A DNA stretch of 6,293 nucleotides, from positions 1 to 6,293 of the forward strand of contig JAURJO010000194.1 of the NCBI GenBank assembly GCA_030832235.1, read 5' to 3'. Of this stretch, positions 1 through 6,000 are shown piece after piece. Position 1 is the first letter of the stretch; each line of letters opens with the position of its first letter. A program made the translations under genes and the position numbers. The DNA is from Verrucomicrobiota bacterium. Lineage in GTDB: Bacteria; Verrucomicrobiota; Verrucomicrobiia; Opitutales; Opitutaceae. The notes beneath the pieces are model-generated. The model saw nothing but the letters and a program-made list of their open reading frames with translations, made no database searches and was not told the DNA's origin.

Positions 1-1135
1 CTGGCCCGCCAATCTCGCGAAGCACCGCCCGCTCGTCGAACGCGTGACCGACCGCGCGGAGCTCAATGACCTCATCGCCTACATGATGAGCGAGCTCTCC
101 GCCCTGCACACCGCCGTCCGCGGCGGCGACCTGCGCGACGGGCCCGACGACATCGCGCTCGGTTCACTCGGCGCGCAGCTCACGCGCGACGATACCGCCG
201 GCGGCTGGCGCATCGCGCGCCTCTACCGGGCTGATCCCGACTATCCGAAGTCGCTGGCCCCGCTCGCCAAACCGGGGCTCGGCATCCGCGAAGGCGACGT
301 GATCGAGTCCATCAACGGTGTCGCCACCCTGGACGCACCGCACCCCGGCGCGCTGCTCCGCCAGAAAGCCGGACGTCAGGTTCTTTTGCGCATCAAGTCC
401 GCCGACGGCGCGTCCCGCGACGTGATCGTCACGCCGATCGCCCCCCTCGCCGCCCAGGGGCTGCGCTACGACGATTGGGAGCTCTCCCGCCGGGAGATGG
501 TCGACCGGGAGTCCGACCGCCGGATCGGTTACGTGCACCTCCGCGCGATGGGCACCGGCGACATGGCCCAGTGGGCCCGCGACTATTATCCGATTTTCGA
601 CCGCGACGGCCTCATCCTTGATCTCCGCCACAATCGTGGCGGCAACATCGACAGCTGGATCCTGAACCGCCTGATGCGGAAGGCTTGGATGTACTGGTCA
701 TCACGCGACGGGGAACCGTATTGGAACATGCAGGGCGCGTTCCGGGGACACCTCGTTGTCCTCATCAACGAATGGACCGCCTCCGACGGCGAGGCCGCCG
801 CGAACGGCGTCCGCCGCCTCGGACTGGGGACGCTCATCGGCACGCGCACCTGGGGTGGCGGCGTCTGGCTCCGCAGCGCGAACACGCTGGTCGACAAGGG
901 CATCGCTTCGGCGGCCGAGTTCGGCACCTACGCGCCGGAAGGTGTCTGGGTCGTCGAGGGCACGGGAATCGAGCCCGACATCAAGGTGGACAATCTGCCG
1001 CACGAGACGTTCAAGGGCCGCGACGCGCAACTCGAGGCCGCCATCAAGCTGCTGAAGGAGAAGATCGCCGCGGACCCCCGCCCCGTGCCGAAGCCGCCGG
1101 CTTACCCGGTTAAGGCCACGCCGGCGACGCGCTGA
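1..1135 (+). CDS. Tricorn-like S41 family serine peptidase, C-terminal part (5' end outside window)
   Basis: The reading frame is open from the left edge (first full codon at nt 2), so 377 C-terminal residues are visible and the start lies outside. A GTG at nt 44 lies inside the domain and is not the start. Order of parts, in visible-residue numbering: a tricorn-type helical segment with the motif SELSALHT (His36), a PDZ domain at about 54-146 with GDVIESINGV, then the S41 catalytic core from about 174. The core shows LRHNRGGNID, the nucleophile motif NEWTASDGE (Ser261, followed by Asp262), and VVEGTGIEPDI, where Glu319 is the likely tetrad glutamate. In the archaeal tricorn family the tetrad is Ser-His-Ser-Glu; here the residue before the His is Leu. 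The missing N-terminal part would be expected to hold beta-propeller domains. Such enzymes degrade peptides, often in the periplasm of Gram-negative bacteria, but no signal peptide can be checked here. The stop is 7 nt before the next gene, which suggests co-transcription. The family call is firm; the substrate is unknown. Confidence 0.93.
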   Translation, partial: WPANLAKHRPLVERVTDRAELNDLIAYMMSELSALHTAVRGGDLRDGPDDIALGSLGAQLTRDDTAGGWRIARLYRADPDYPKSLAPLAKPGLGIREGDVIESINGVATLDAPHPGALLRQKAGRQVLLRIKSADGASRDVIVTPIAPLAAQGLRYDDWELSRREMVDRESDRRIGYVHLRAMGTGDMAQWARDYYPIFDRDGLILDLRHNRGGNIDSWILNRLMRKAWMYWSSRDGEPYWNMQGAFRGHLVVLINEWTASDGEAAANGVRRLGLGTLIGTRTWGGGVWLRSANTLVDKGIASAAEFGTYAPEGVWVVEGTGIEPDIKVDNLPHETFKGRDAQLEAAIKLLKEKIAADPRPVPKPPAYPVKATPATR

Positions 1136-1142
1136 TCCGTTC

Positions 1143-1667
1143 ATGCCGGCCGGCGCTTCTCCCGATCCGCGACTCGCCCGCGCGCAGGTGTGGATCGCGG
1201 ATCGCCGCGATAAACTCCGCACCGTCTTTCTCGCCACCGCCTCGGCGTCCGGGGAACCGGAGGCTTCCGCGGTCGCAGCCGCACTCGACGCCCGCGGCGC
1301 GTTCCTCATCCGCGTGAGCGGCCTCGCCGCCCACACGCGCCAACTCCGCGAAACCGGCCGCGCCTCCGTGCTGATCGCCGAGGACGAGGCCGTGATGACC
1401 CAGCCCCTCGCCCGCCGCCAGCTGACGTGGCGTTGCACGGCGGAGTTCCTTCCACCCGCGGACCCGCGGTTTCCCACCGCCGTCGAGGCCATGCGCGCCC
1501 GCTTCGGCGCCACGCTCGAACTCACCCTCGCACTGCCGGATTTCCATCTGGTGCGTCTGCAGCCGCAAGGCGGCCGCCTGATTGCCGGCTTTGGAGAAAC
1601 CTACGAGGTGGACCCGGCCGACTGGACGAAACTCACGGCGTTCACGCCACCGCGGCGGAATGTATAA
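1143..1667 (+). CDS. HugZ-like pyridoxamine-phosphate-oxidase-fold flavin protein
   Basis: This 174-residue protein matches the single split-barrel, PPOX-like family that includes the heme-utilization protein HugZ. Diagnostic stretches are FLATASASGEPEAS (29-42), VSGLAAHTRQL (58-68), IAEDEA (78-83), LARRQLTWRC (89-98), LPDFHLVRLQP (131-141) and GGRLIAGFGETYEV (143-156). The HT.(N/Q)L and ARRxLT motifs are typical of this family. Relatives bind FMN or heme, and some degrade heme to release iron; whether this one binds heme cannot be read from the sequence. It is a short version, without the extra C-terminal DUF2470-type domain some relatives carry. It has no signal peptide or membrane segment, so it is probably cytoplasmic. 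ATG 1143 was chosen because it lies 7 nt after the peptidase stop and the N-terminus fits the family. No clear Shine-Dalgarno precedes it, so translation may be coupled to the upstream gene. The family is fairly sure; the exact role is not. Confidence 0.85.
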   Translation: MPAGASPDPRLARAQVWIADRRDKLRTVFLATASASGEPEASAVAAALDARGAFLIRVSGLAAHTRQLRETGRASVLIAEDEAVMTQPLARRQLTWRCTAEFLPPADPRFPTAVEAMRARFGATLELTLALPDFHLVRLQPQGGRLIAGFGETYEVDPADWTKLTAFTPPRRNV

Positions 1668-1710
1668 CCGCTTGATGATTATTGTCTTGATTGATCCGCG
1701 TACTTGAAAT

Positions 1711-1734
1711 CGTTGCCTTACCGATCGTTACCTT
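1711..1734. repeat. Short direct repeat, 15-nt period
   Basis: CGTTGCCTT at 1711-1719 recurs as CGTTACCTT at 1726-1734, with one mismatch in nine and a 15-nt start-to-start spacing. The second copy ends directly against the left arm of the palindrome at 1735. It could be a pair of half-sites for a regulator of the ATPase gene, but two short copies may also be chance. Confidence 0.4.
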
Positions 1735-1765
1735 GACTCCCGAAAAGGATTCCTTTTAAGGAGTC
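1735..1765 (+). promoter_or_regulatory. 31-nt interrupted palindrome that includes the ATPase ribosome binding site
   Basis: The outer arms are GACTCC (1735-1740) and GGAGTC (1760-1765). The inner arms are AAAAGG (1743-1748) and CCTTTT (1752-1757) around the loop ATT. The two arm pairs are separated by a 2+2 mismatch (CG opposite AA). As RNA this gives 12 base pairs in two blocks. The right outer arm contains GGAG of the Shine-Dalgarno, so folding would hide the ribosome binding site of the GTG at 1772. As DNA it is equally a good operator for a dimeric repressor. It is not a terminator: no uridine run follows and the gene starts right after it. The symmetry is directly visible; the regulatory role is inferred. 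Confidence 0.6.
1758..1763 (+). promoter_or_regulatory. Shine-Dalgarno AAGGAG for the ATPase gene
   Basis: AAGGAG lies 8 nt before GTG 1772 and settles that start. It is the closest match to the canonical ribosome binding site in the window; the other plus-strand genes whose starts are visible lack a clear one. Its GGAG is part of the palindrome arm. Confidence 0.8.
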
Positions 1766-1771
1766 TTTGTC

Positions 1772-3001
1772 GTGTTTGGTCGCTTTTACTCCAACCGGTT
1801 CGCCACCCAATCGGCCAAGCCCTACGTCAGTCTCCTGTTCGGAGCCCGGCAGACAGGGAAGAGCACTTTACTGCGGGCCGTACATCCTGAACCCGCTCTG
1901 CGAATCGACCTGGCCGACGCCGAAGACCGCCTGCACTACGGCACGTCGGCAACCGGGTTCAAAGCCGTTTGCAAGGGCCTCAAGTCCGGCCCTCAACCTG
2001 CCGTGGTAATCGTCGACGAGGCTCAGCTGTGCCCTGAGATCTTCAACGCCGTCCAGCACCTCTACGACGAGGACAAGAACCGCTGGCGCTTCATCCTATG
2101 CGGAAGTTCCGCCCGCAAGCTGCGGCGCATCGGCGCGAACCTCCTGCCCGGTCGTTCGCTTTATCACCGGCTGTATCCTCTCGTACAGGCCGAGATTTCG
2201 CCCGGAATCCACGCCGCGTCGCCGATACCGGCGCCCGCCTGGTCCGAGCCGGTGACTGCTCCCTTTCCAGCCTCCGATCTCATCGAGCGACTGGCCTTCG
2301 GCGCCTTGCCCGGCGTCGTTTCAGCGCCTTCGGAGGATCGCGCCGCGCTGCTTCGCTCCTACGCCGCCATTTACCTTGAGGAGGAAGTCCGTCGCGAGGC
2401 AGCGACCATCAATCTCGCCAACTTCTCCCGGTTCCTGCAGCTCGCGGCACTAGAATCGGGCCAGATCGTCAACTACGCTGCGCTCGCCCGAAAAACCGGG
2501 CTTACCGGAAAAACCGTCGAAACCTACTACGCGCTGCTTGCGGACATGTTTGTGGGGTTCACTCTGCCCGCCTTTTCCGGCAGTGCGCGCCAGGGGGTGC
2601 TATCCTCCCCACGCTTCTTCTTCTTCGACCTCGGCGTGCGGCACGCATCCGCAGGCCTCGCGCCGGAGCCCGCGACGGTGCTGGCCAATCCCGGTCCGCT
2701 GCTCGAACAATGGGTCGGACTCGAACTATGGAAGCGATTGGGGTATCTCTCCGACGGAAGTCTGAGTTATTTCCGGACAAAAAGCGGAATCGAAGTCGAC
2801 TTCGTCATCGAGCATCGCGACCAGCTCATCCCGATCGAGGTCAAGTGGACCGACCGTCCCGACATGACGGATGCGCGTCATCTCCGGATTTTTCTGGATG
2901 AGCACAAACCGAAGGCCCGCGAGGGTTTCGTGATTTGCCGCTGTCCGCAGCCCATGGAGCTCGCCCCCAATATTCGGGCCCTGCCTTGGTGGATGTTGTG
3001 A
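1772..3001 (+). CDS. AAA/DUF4143 family ATPase with PD-(D/E)XK-like C-terminus
   Basis: This 409-residue protein has the full architecture of the stand-alone AAA_14/DUF4143 ATPase family. Walker A is GARQTGKST (24-32, Lys30). Walker B is VVIVDEAQ (78-85, Asp82 and Glu83). A sensor-1-like GSSA follows at 111-114 in the segment FILCGSSARKLR. The middle region (about 170-260) is helical and resembles the winged-helix part of the family, including LARKTGLTGKTVETYYALL. The C-terminal DUF4143 region has FFFDLGVRHA and then EVDFVIE with IPIEVKW. These supply Asp343, Glu356 and Lys358, spaced as in PD-(D/E)XK nucleases. The biochemical role of the family is not established; a nucleic-acid function is inferred from the nuclease-like residues. 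The gene stands alone. G+C falls to 48-55% in sampled 3' stretches, against about 68% in xylA, which hints at a different origin. No signal peptide or membrane segment is seen. GTG 1772 is supported by AAGGAG 8 nt upstream. It appears intact. Confidence 0.93.
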   Translation: MFGRFYSNRFATQSAKPYVSLLFGARQTGKSTLLRAVHPEPALRIDLADAEDRLHYGTSATGFKAVCKGLKSGPQPAVVIVDEAQLCPEIFNAVQHLYDEDKNRWRFILCGSSARKLRRIGANLLPGRSLYHRLYPLVQAEISPGIHAASPIPAPAWSEPVTAPFPASDLIERLAFGALPGVVSAPSEDRAALLRSYAAIYLEEEVRREAATINLANFSRFLQLAALESGQIVNYAALARKTGLTGKTVETYYALLADMFVGFTLPAFSGSARQGVLSSPRFFFFDLGVRHASAGLAPEPATVLANPGPLLEQWVGLELWKRLGYLSDGSLSYFRTKSGIEVDFVIEHRDQLIPIEVKWTDRPDMTDARHLRIFLDEHKPKAREGFVICRCPQPMELAPNIRALPWWML

Positions 3002-3196
3002 TTTCCCCTCGAGGTCTGCAGGGCCGCTACTGGTCTCAAAATGAAAGCTTGGAACTAACATGGCTAACAAGATGCCGAGCGGTCCAAGCCCAAGACGCAT
3101 GAGCAGACATAGCTGGCGGAGGGTCGGTGGAATCCGGAGATCAGGACCCTGGAGTCCAAGCGGAAGCCTCTGCTTTTCGGCGAAGCGTTCGGGAAA
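3002..3196. other. Convergent gap between the ATPase and xylR stops; no confident gene
   Basis: These 195 nt separate two genes that point at each other. No strong hairpin with a T-run was found for either. The best small fold is GCTT/AAGC around 3172-3186, with four pairs and no U tail. An ATG frame from 3060 gives 61 arginine- and serine-rich residues with no recognisable motif and overlaps the 3' end of xylR, so it is not called. The octamer GTCCAAGC occurs twice (3082 and 3154). Composition is intermediate. It may hold eroded sequence brought in with the ATPase gene. Confidence 0.4.
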
Positions 3197-4363
3197 TCAT
3201 GCGGTCGAGCGGCTCGCTGCCGAAACCCGCTGCCGGATCCGGTAGGAGCGCGGGTTTTCGCCCGTTTCGCGGCGGAAAACGACGCTGAGATAGCTCGCGT
3301 CGCCGAAGCCGGCCAGTTCCGCCACCACCGCGATCGAGACCTCGCTCTCCGCGAGCAGATGGCGCGCCCGCGCAATCCGCTGCTGCAGGATCTCCCGGTG
3401 CGGTGAGCGACCGAGCGCCGCCTGAAACTTCCGTTCTAGCAGGGTGCGCGACATCGGCACGGCGCGCAGCACGTCGCCGACGTCGATGCCGTCACCGACG
3501 TGCTCACGGATGAACCGCACCGCCGCCGCCACTTTGGCATCGGCCACCGCGACCGCATCCGTCGACTGCCGCTCCACGACCCGCACCGGCTCGACCCGAC
3601 GTGTCTGCCGGCCGGGTTTTTCGCCACGCATCATCCGCGAAAGGAGTTCCGCCGCCTCGAACCCGGTGCGGCGGGCGTTGGGCTGCACACTGCTCAACGG
3701 CGGCGTGCACAGTTCGCAAAGCACCTCGTCGTTATCCACCCCCAGCACCGCGATCTCGTCCGGCACCGTCCAGCCGCGGAGCTGGCAGGCCTCGAGCACA
3801 TGCCGCGCGCGCCCGTCGTAACACACGAACACCCCGAGCGGCCGCGGTTGGTCCGCCAGCCAGTCGGCCATGGCGCGAATCTCCGCGTCGGATCCGGCCC
3901 GGACACCACGCGCCCGGACGGCGAACTCGGCGCAGGAAAGGCCGGACTCGGCGGCGCGACGGCGGAATTCCCTCCCGCGCTCGCGGGACCACAGGAACTG
4001 CGCGTCGCCGAAGTACGCGAAATTCCGGAACCCCCGCGCCGCCAGGTGCTCCGCCGCCAACCACGCGACCGCTGCGTTATCGACACTCACGCGCGGAAAT
4101 TCCGAGGCATCGCGCTCGGCGCTCACGTCGACCACGGGTAGGCCGGTGCGCCGGAGCGCCGCCGCGATGCGCGGGGAGTCAACGCGCGCGATGATACCGT
4201 CGCCCTCCCATCCCCGCAGCCAACCCGGCAGCGGCGCCAGTCGCGCCTGCTCGGTGAAACGGATCGCCCAGCGCTCGCCCTGCTGCATCCAGTCGCGCAC
4301 CCCGTACAACAGGTCGCGCCCGTAGCGGTTGGACGTCTCGATCAGCAGCGCGACCTTGCGCAT
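3197..4363 (-). CDS. xylR: XylR, xylose-responsive transcriptional activator (LacI-like sensor plus AraC HTH)
   Basis: The protein has 388 residues; E. coli XylR has 392 with the same design. Residues 3-265 form a periplasmic-binding-protein-like sensor starting VALLIETSNRYGRDLLYGV, with WLADQPRPLGVFVCYDGRARHVLEAC (168-193, in two parts: WLADQPRPLG and VFVCYDGRARH) and LGVDNDE (207-213) as in E. coli XylR. The linker VVERQSTD (262-269) is nearly identical to the enterobacterial one. Residues 278-378 are an AraC-type domain with two helix-turn-helix units: VGDVLRAVPMSRTLLERKF (295-313), and about 340-367, including AELAGFGDASYLSVVF. The family binds D-xylose and activates xylose genes from sites near their promoters. 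The gene is divergent to xylA with a 240-nt shared control region, which supports the assignment. ATG 4363 is backed by GGAGG 6 nt upstream. Related regulators in these bacteria may sense other sugars, but the xylA neighbour makes xylose by far the best guess. Confidence 0.92.
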   Translation of the reverse strand: MRKVALLIETSNRYGRDLLYGVRDWMQQGERWAIRFTEQARLAPLPGWLRGWEGDGIIARVDSPRIAAALRRTGLPVVDVSAERDASEFPRVSVDNAAVAWLAAEHLAARGFRNFAYFGDAQFLWSRERGREFRRRAAESGLSCAEFAVRARGVRAGSDAEIRAMADWLADQPRPLGVFVCYDGRARHVLEACQLRGWTVPDEIAVLGVDNDEVLCELCTPPLSSVQPNARRTGFEAAELLSRMMRGEKPGRQTRRVEPVRVVERQSTDAVAVADAKVAAAVRFIREHVGDGIDVGDVLRAVPMSRTLLERKFQAALGRSPHREILQQRIARARHLLAESEVSIAVVAELAGFGDASYLSVVFRRETGENPRSYRIRQRVSAASRSTA

Positions 4364-4369
4364 CGCGCC

Positions 4370-4374
4370 CCTCC
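4370..4374 (-). promoter_or_regulatory. Shine-Dalgarno GGAGG for xylR
   Basis: On the minus strand GGAGG lies 6 nt before the ATG at 4363 within a G-rich run. Spacing and match support this start. Confidence 0.65.
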
Positions 4375-4463
4375 CCGCGCACCCGCGCCCCTTCCCGGCC
4401 CGCCGTGCCGACCCCTCGGCGCCACCCCGGCTCCGGCTTTTTCACGTAACACGCGACAAATCC

Positions 4464-4483
4464 GGGCGGCGGGCGGCGGGCGG
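4464..4483. repeat. GGGCGGC tandem repeat
   Basis: The 7-nt unit GGGCGGC is repeated 2.9 times (two full copies plus six bases of a third). It lies mid-way in the xylR-xylA gap, about 100 nt upstream of the xylR start on its own strand. It is probably a simple-sequence tract and may vary in copy number by slippage; no function is visible. Confidence 0.7.
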
Positions 4484-4525
4484 TCGGAAGCGCGTGGCAT
4501 CGCCGGGAGCGAGCCTTTCGGGTTG

Positions 4526-4559
4526 TTAATTTTCAAAAGAAATATGTGGAATTTTTTTA
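4526..4559. promoter_or_regulatory. AT-rich block upstream of xylA, candidate XylR operator/promoter
   Basis: Only 5 of these 34 bases are G or C, in a region otherwise about 70% G+C. It contains the small inverted repeat TTTC-AAAA-GAAA (4531-4542) and two similar pentamers, GAAAT at 4539 and GAATT at 4549. These are 10 nt apart, about one helical turn. AraC-type activators commonly bind AT-rich direct repeats just upstream of the -35 region, and the block starts about 78 nt before the xylA ATG, so it is the natural candidate for XylR binding. The exact site is not proven by the sequence. Confidence 0.5.
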
Positions 4560-4603
4560 CCCGTCCCGTCGACGGTGCCGCTAGACTCACTCCTCTCAAA
4601 TTC

Positions 4604-5938
4604 ATGAAAAACCGCCGCGTCCCCGCCCGCTTCCCCCGCATCCCCGTCATCGCCCACGAGGGCCCGGGCACTGACAACCCGCTCGCCTTCCGGCATTACA
4701 ACCCCGACGAGGTGATCGACGGCCGCAGCATGGCCGAGCACCTGCGCTTCTCGATCGCCTACTGGCACGCTTTCCGCGGCACCGGCTCCGACCCCTTCGG
4801 CCCCGGCACGATCAACCGCCCGTGGGAAACCGGCCGCGAACCGCTTTCGATCGCCAAGGCGCGCATGGACGCCGCCTTCGAGTTCTTCGTGAAGATCCGC
4901 GCGCCGTTCTACTGCTTCCACGACCGCGACATCGCGCCCGAGGGACGCACGCTGCGGGAGTCGAACCGCCTGCTCGACGCGATGGTCGACCACGCCCAGG
5001 CCCTGCAGAAGGCCACGGGCGTGCGTCTCCTCTGGGGCACGGCCAACCTTTTCTCCAACCCGCGCTACATGTGCGGCGCGGCCACCAACCCCGACGCCCA
5101 CGTGTTCGCCTACGCGGCGGCGCAGGTGAAGAAGGCCCTGGAGGTGACGAAGCGCCTCGGCGGCGAGAACTACGTTTTCTGGGGCGGCCGCGAGGGCTAC
5201 GAGACGCTGCTCAACACGAACCTGAAGCGCGAGCAGGAGCACCTCGCGGCGTTCCTGCATCTGGCGGTGGACCACGCGAAGGCGATCGGCTTCAAGGGCC
5301 AGTTTCTCATCGAGCCGAAGCCGAAGGAGCCCACCAAGCACCAGTACGACTTCGACGTCGCCAGCGGCATTGCGTTCCTGCGCACGTTCGGACTGGAGCG
5401 CCACTTCAAGTTCAACATCGAGACCAACCACGCCACGCTCGCCGGCCACACCTTCCAGCACGAGATCGAGGTGGCCGCGGCCGCCGGCATGCTCGGGTCG
5501 ATCGACGCCAACGCCGGCGACCTCCTGCTCGGTTGGGACACCGACCAGTTCAACACCGACGTCCGCGAGCTCACCCTCGCGATGATCTCGATCCTGCGCG
5601 CGGGTGGACTCGGCTCGGGCGGCTTCAACTTCGACGCCAAGCTGCGCCGCACCTCGATCGATCCCGCCGACCTCTTCCATGCCCACATCGGCGGCATGGA
5701 CGCGTACGCGCTGGCCTTCAAGTTGGCCCGCCGGATCCTCGCCGAAGGCAAGTTCGAGGCCTTTGTACGCGAACGCTACGCCAGCTACGACACCGGCTAC
5801 GGCCGCGCGATCGAGAAGCGCCGCACGAGCTTCCGCGAACTCGAGAAACTCGTCCTCAACCAACTCGGCGAACCCAAGCCCCGCTCCGGCCGCCAGGAGT
5901 ACCTCGAGAATCTCCTGATGTCTTACCTGCACCGCTGA
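4604..5938 (+). CDS. xylA: Xylose isomerase
   Basis: XylA converts D-xylose to D-xylulose (and glucose to fructose) in the cytoplasm, using two divalent metal ions. From ATG 4604 it has 444 residues, against 440 in E. coli, and aligns with a constant offset of five. NPLAFRHYNPDEV marks the N-terminus. Catalytic His106 and Asp109 lie in FYCFHDRDIAPEG. Next come ENYVFWGGREGYETLLNT, then Glu237 and Lys239 in FLIEPKPKEPTKHQYDFD. Glu273 and His276 lie in FNIETNHATLAGHTF, Asp301 in GSIDANAGD, Asp312 and Asp314 in GWDTDQF, and Asp344 in GGFNFDAKLRR. All metal ligands are therefore present, and it belongs to the longer class II type. The frame is open upstream to a TTG at 4523, but those 27 residues lie over the AT-rich control block and are unlike the family. 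It is divergent to xylR and presumably xylose-induced. No xylulokinase follows. Confidence 0.99.
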   Translation: MKNRRVPARFPRIPVIAHEGPGTDNPLAFRHYNPDEVIDGRSMAEHLRFSIAYWHAFRGTGSDPFGPGTINRPWETGREPLSIAKARMDAAFEFFVKIRAPFYCFHDRDIAPEGRTLRESNRLLDAMVDHAQALQKATGVRLLWGTANLFSNPRYMCGAATNPDAHVFAYAAAQVKKALEVTKRLGGENYVFWGGREGYETLLNTNLKREQEHLAAFLHLAVDHAKAIGFKGQFLIEPKPKEPTKHQYDFDVASGIAFLRTFGLERHFKFNIETNHATLAGHTFQHEIEVAAAAGMLGSIDANAGDLLLGWDTDQFNTDVRELTLAMISILRAGGLGSGGFNFDAKLRRTSIDPADLFHAHIGGMDAYALAFKLARRILAEGKFEAFVRERYASYDTGYGRAIEKRRTSFRELEKLVLNQLGEPKPRSGRQEYLENLLMSYLHR

Positions 5939-6000
5939 CCGCGTTGCGACGCCCGACGCCCGGGCTTGCCAACCCGCGCGACCGCGCGACAGATCGCGCC

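Larger units (their letters stand above)
1668..1771. other. AT-richer leader region upstream of the ATPase
   Basis: This 104-nt gap between the HugZ-like gene and the ATPase gene is clearly less GC-rich than its surroundings: 27 of 60 bases are G or C over 1681-1740. It must hold the ATPase promoter if that gene has its own. Several TTGA-type hexamers occur (for example TTGATT at 1687 and TTGAAA at 1704), but none has a well-spaced, well-matched -10 box, so no promoter is assigned. It also contains a 9-nt direct repeat and a long palindrome, listed separately. Confidence 0.6.
4364..4603. promoter_or_regulatory. Divergent xylR-xylA control region
   Basis: This 240-nt gap must carry both promoters and the XylR sites. 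The half next to xylR (4364-4521) is very GC-rich and contains a small tandem repeat. The half next to xylA is sharply AT-rich at 4526-4559 and then holds the 10-bp perfect palindrome CCGTCGACGG at 4566-4575. No -35/-10 pair with good spacing could be assigned for either gene. The 20 nt before the xylA ATG are rich in C and T and have no Shine-Dalgarno. Confidence 0.75.

Noticed and set aside
1735..1771. The palindrome read as an intrinsic terminator for the HugZ-like gene
   Set aside because: There is no T-run after the stem, the stem is interrupted, and it contains the ribosome binding site of the next gene.
1668..3196. The ATPase region as an insertion sequence or other mobile element
   Set aside because: No transposase or integrase motif, terminal inverted repeat or target-site duplication was found at the edges. 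Only the composition hints at transfer.
3060..3245. A 61-codon frame starting ATG 3060
   Set aside because: It runs into the 3' end of xylR on the other strand, has no ribosome binding site and no recognisable motif.
3500..4194. Several plus-strand open frames over xylR (for example 3500-4141 and 3601-4194)
   Set aside because: Their products are rich in Arg, Pro and His with no domain and lie antisense to a clearly conserved regulator.
4523..4603. A 27-residue N-terminal extension of XylA from a TTG at 4523
   Set aside because: The extension covers the AT-rich control block and has no family counterpart. Starting at ATG 4604 gives the normal length and N-terminus.
4526..5932. A 468-codon open frame on the minus strand covering nearly all of xylA
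   Set aside because: It mirrors the codon periodicity of a GC-rich gene. Its translation is low-complexity (Val, Ala, Gly, Glu, Arg) with no recognisable domain, while the plus strand is an unmistakable xylose isomerase.
5939..6000. A terminator between xylA and the lipoprotein gene
   Set aside because: Only weak pairing (CGGG with CCCG, four pairs, plus a repeated CGCGCGAC) and no T-run are present.
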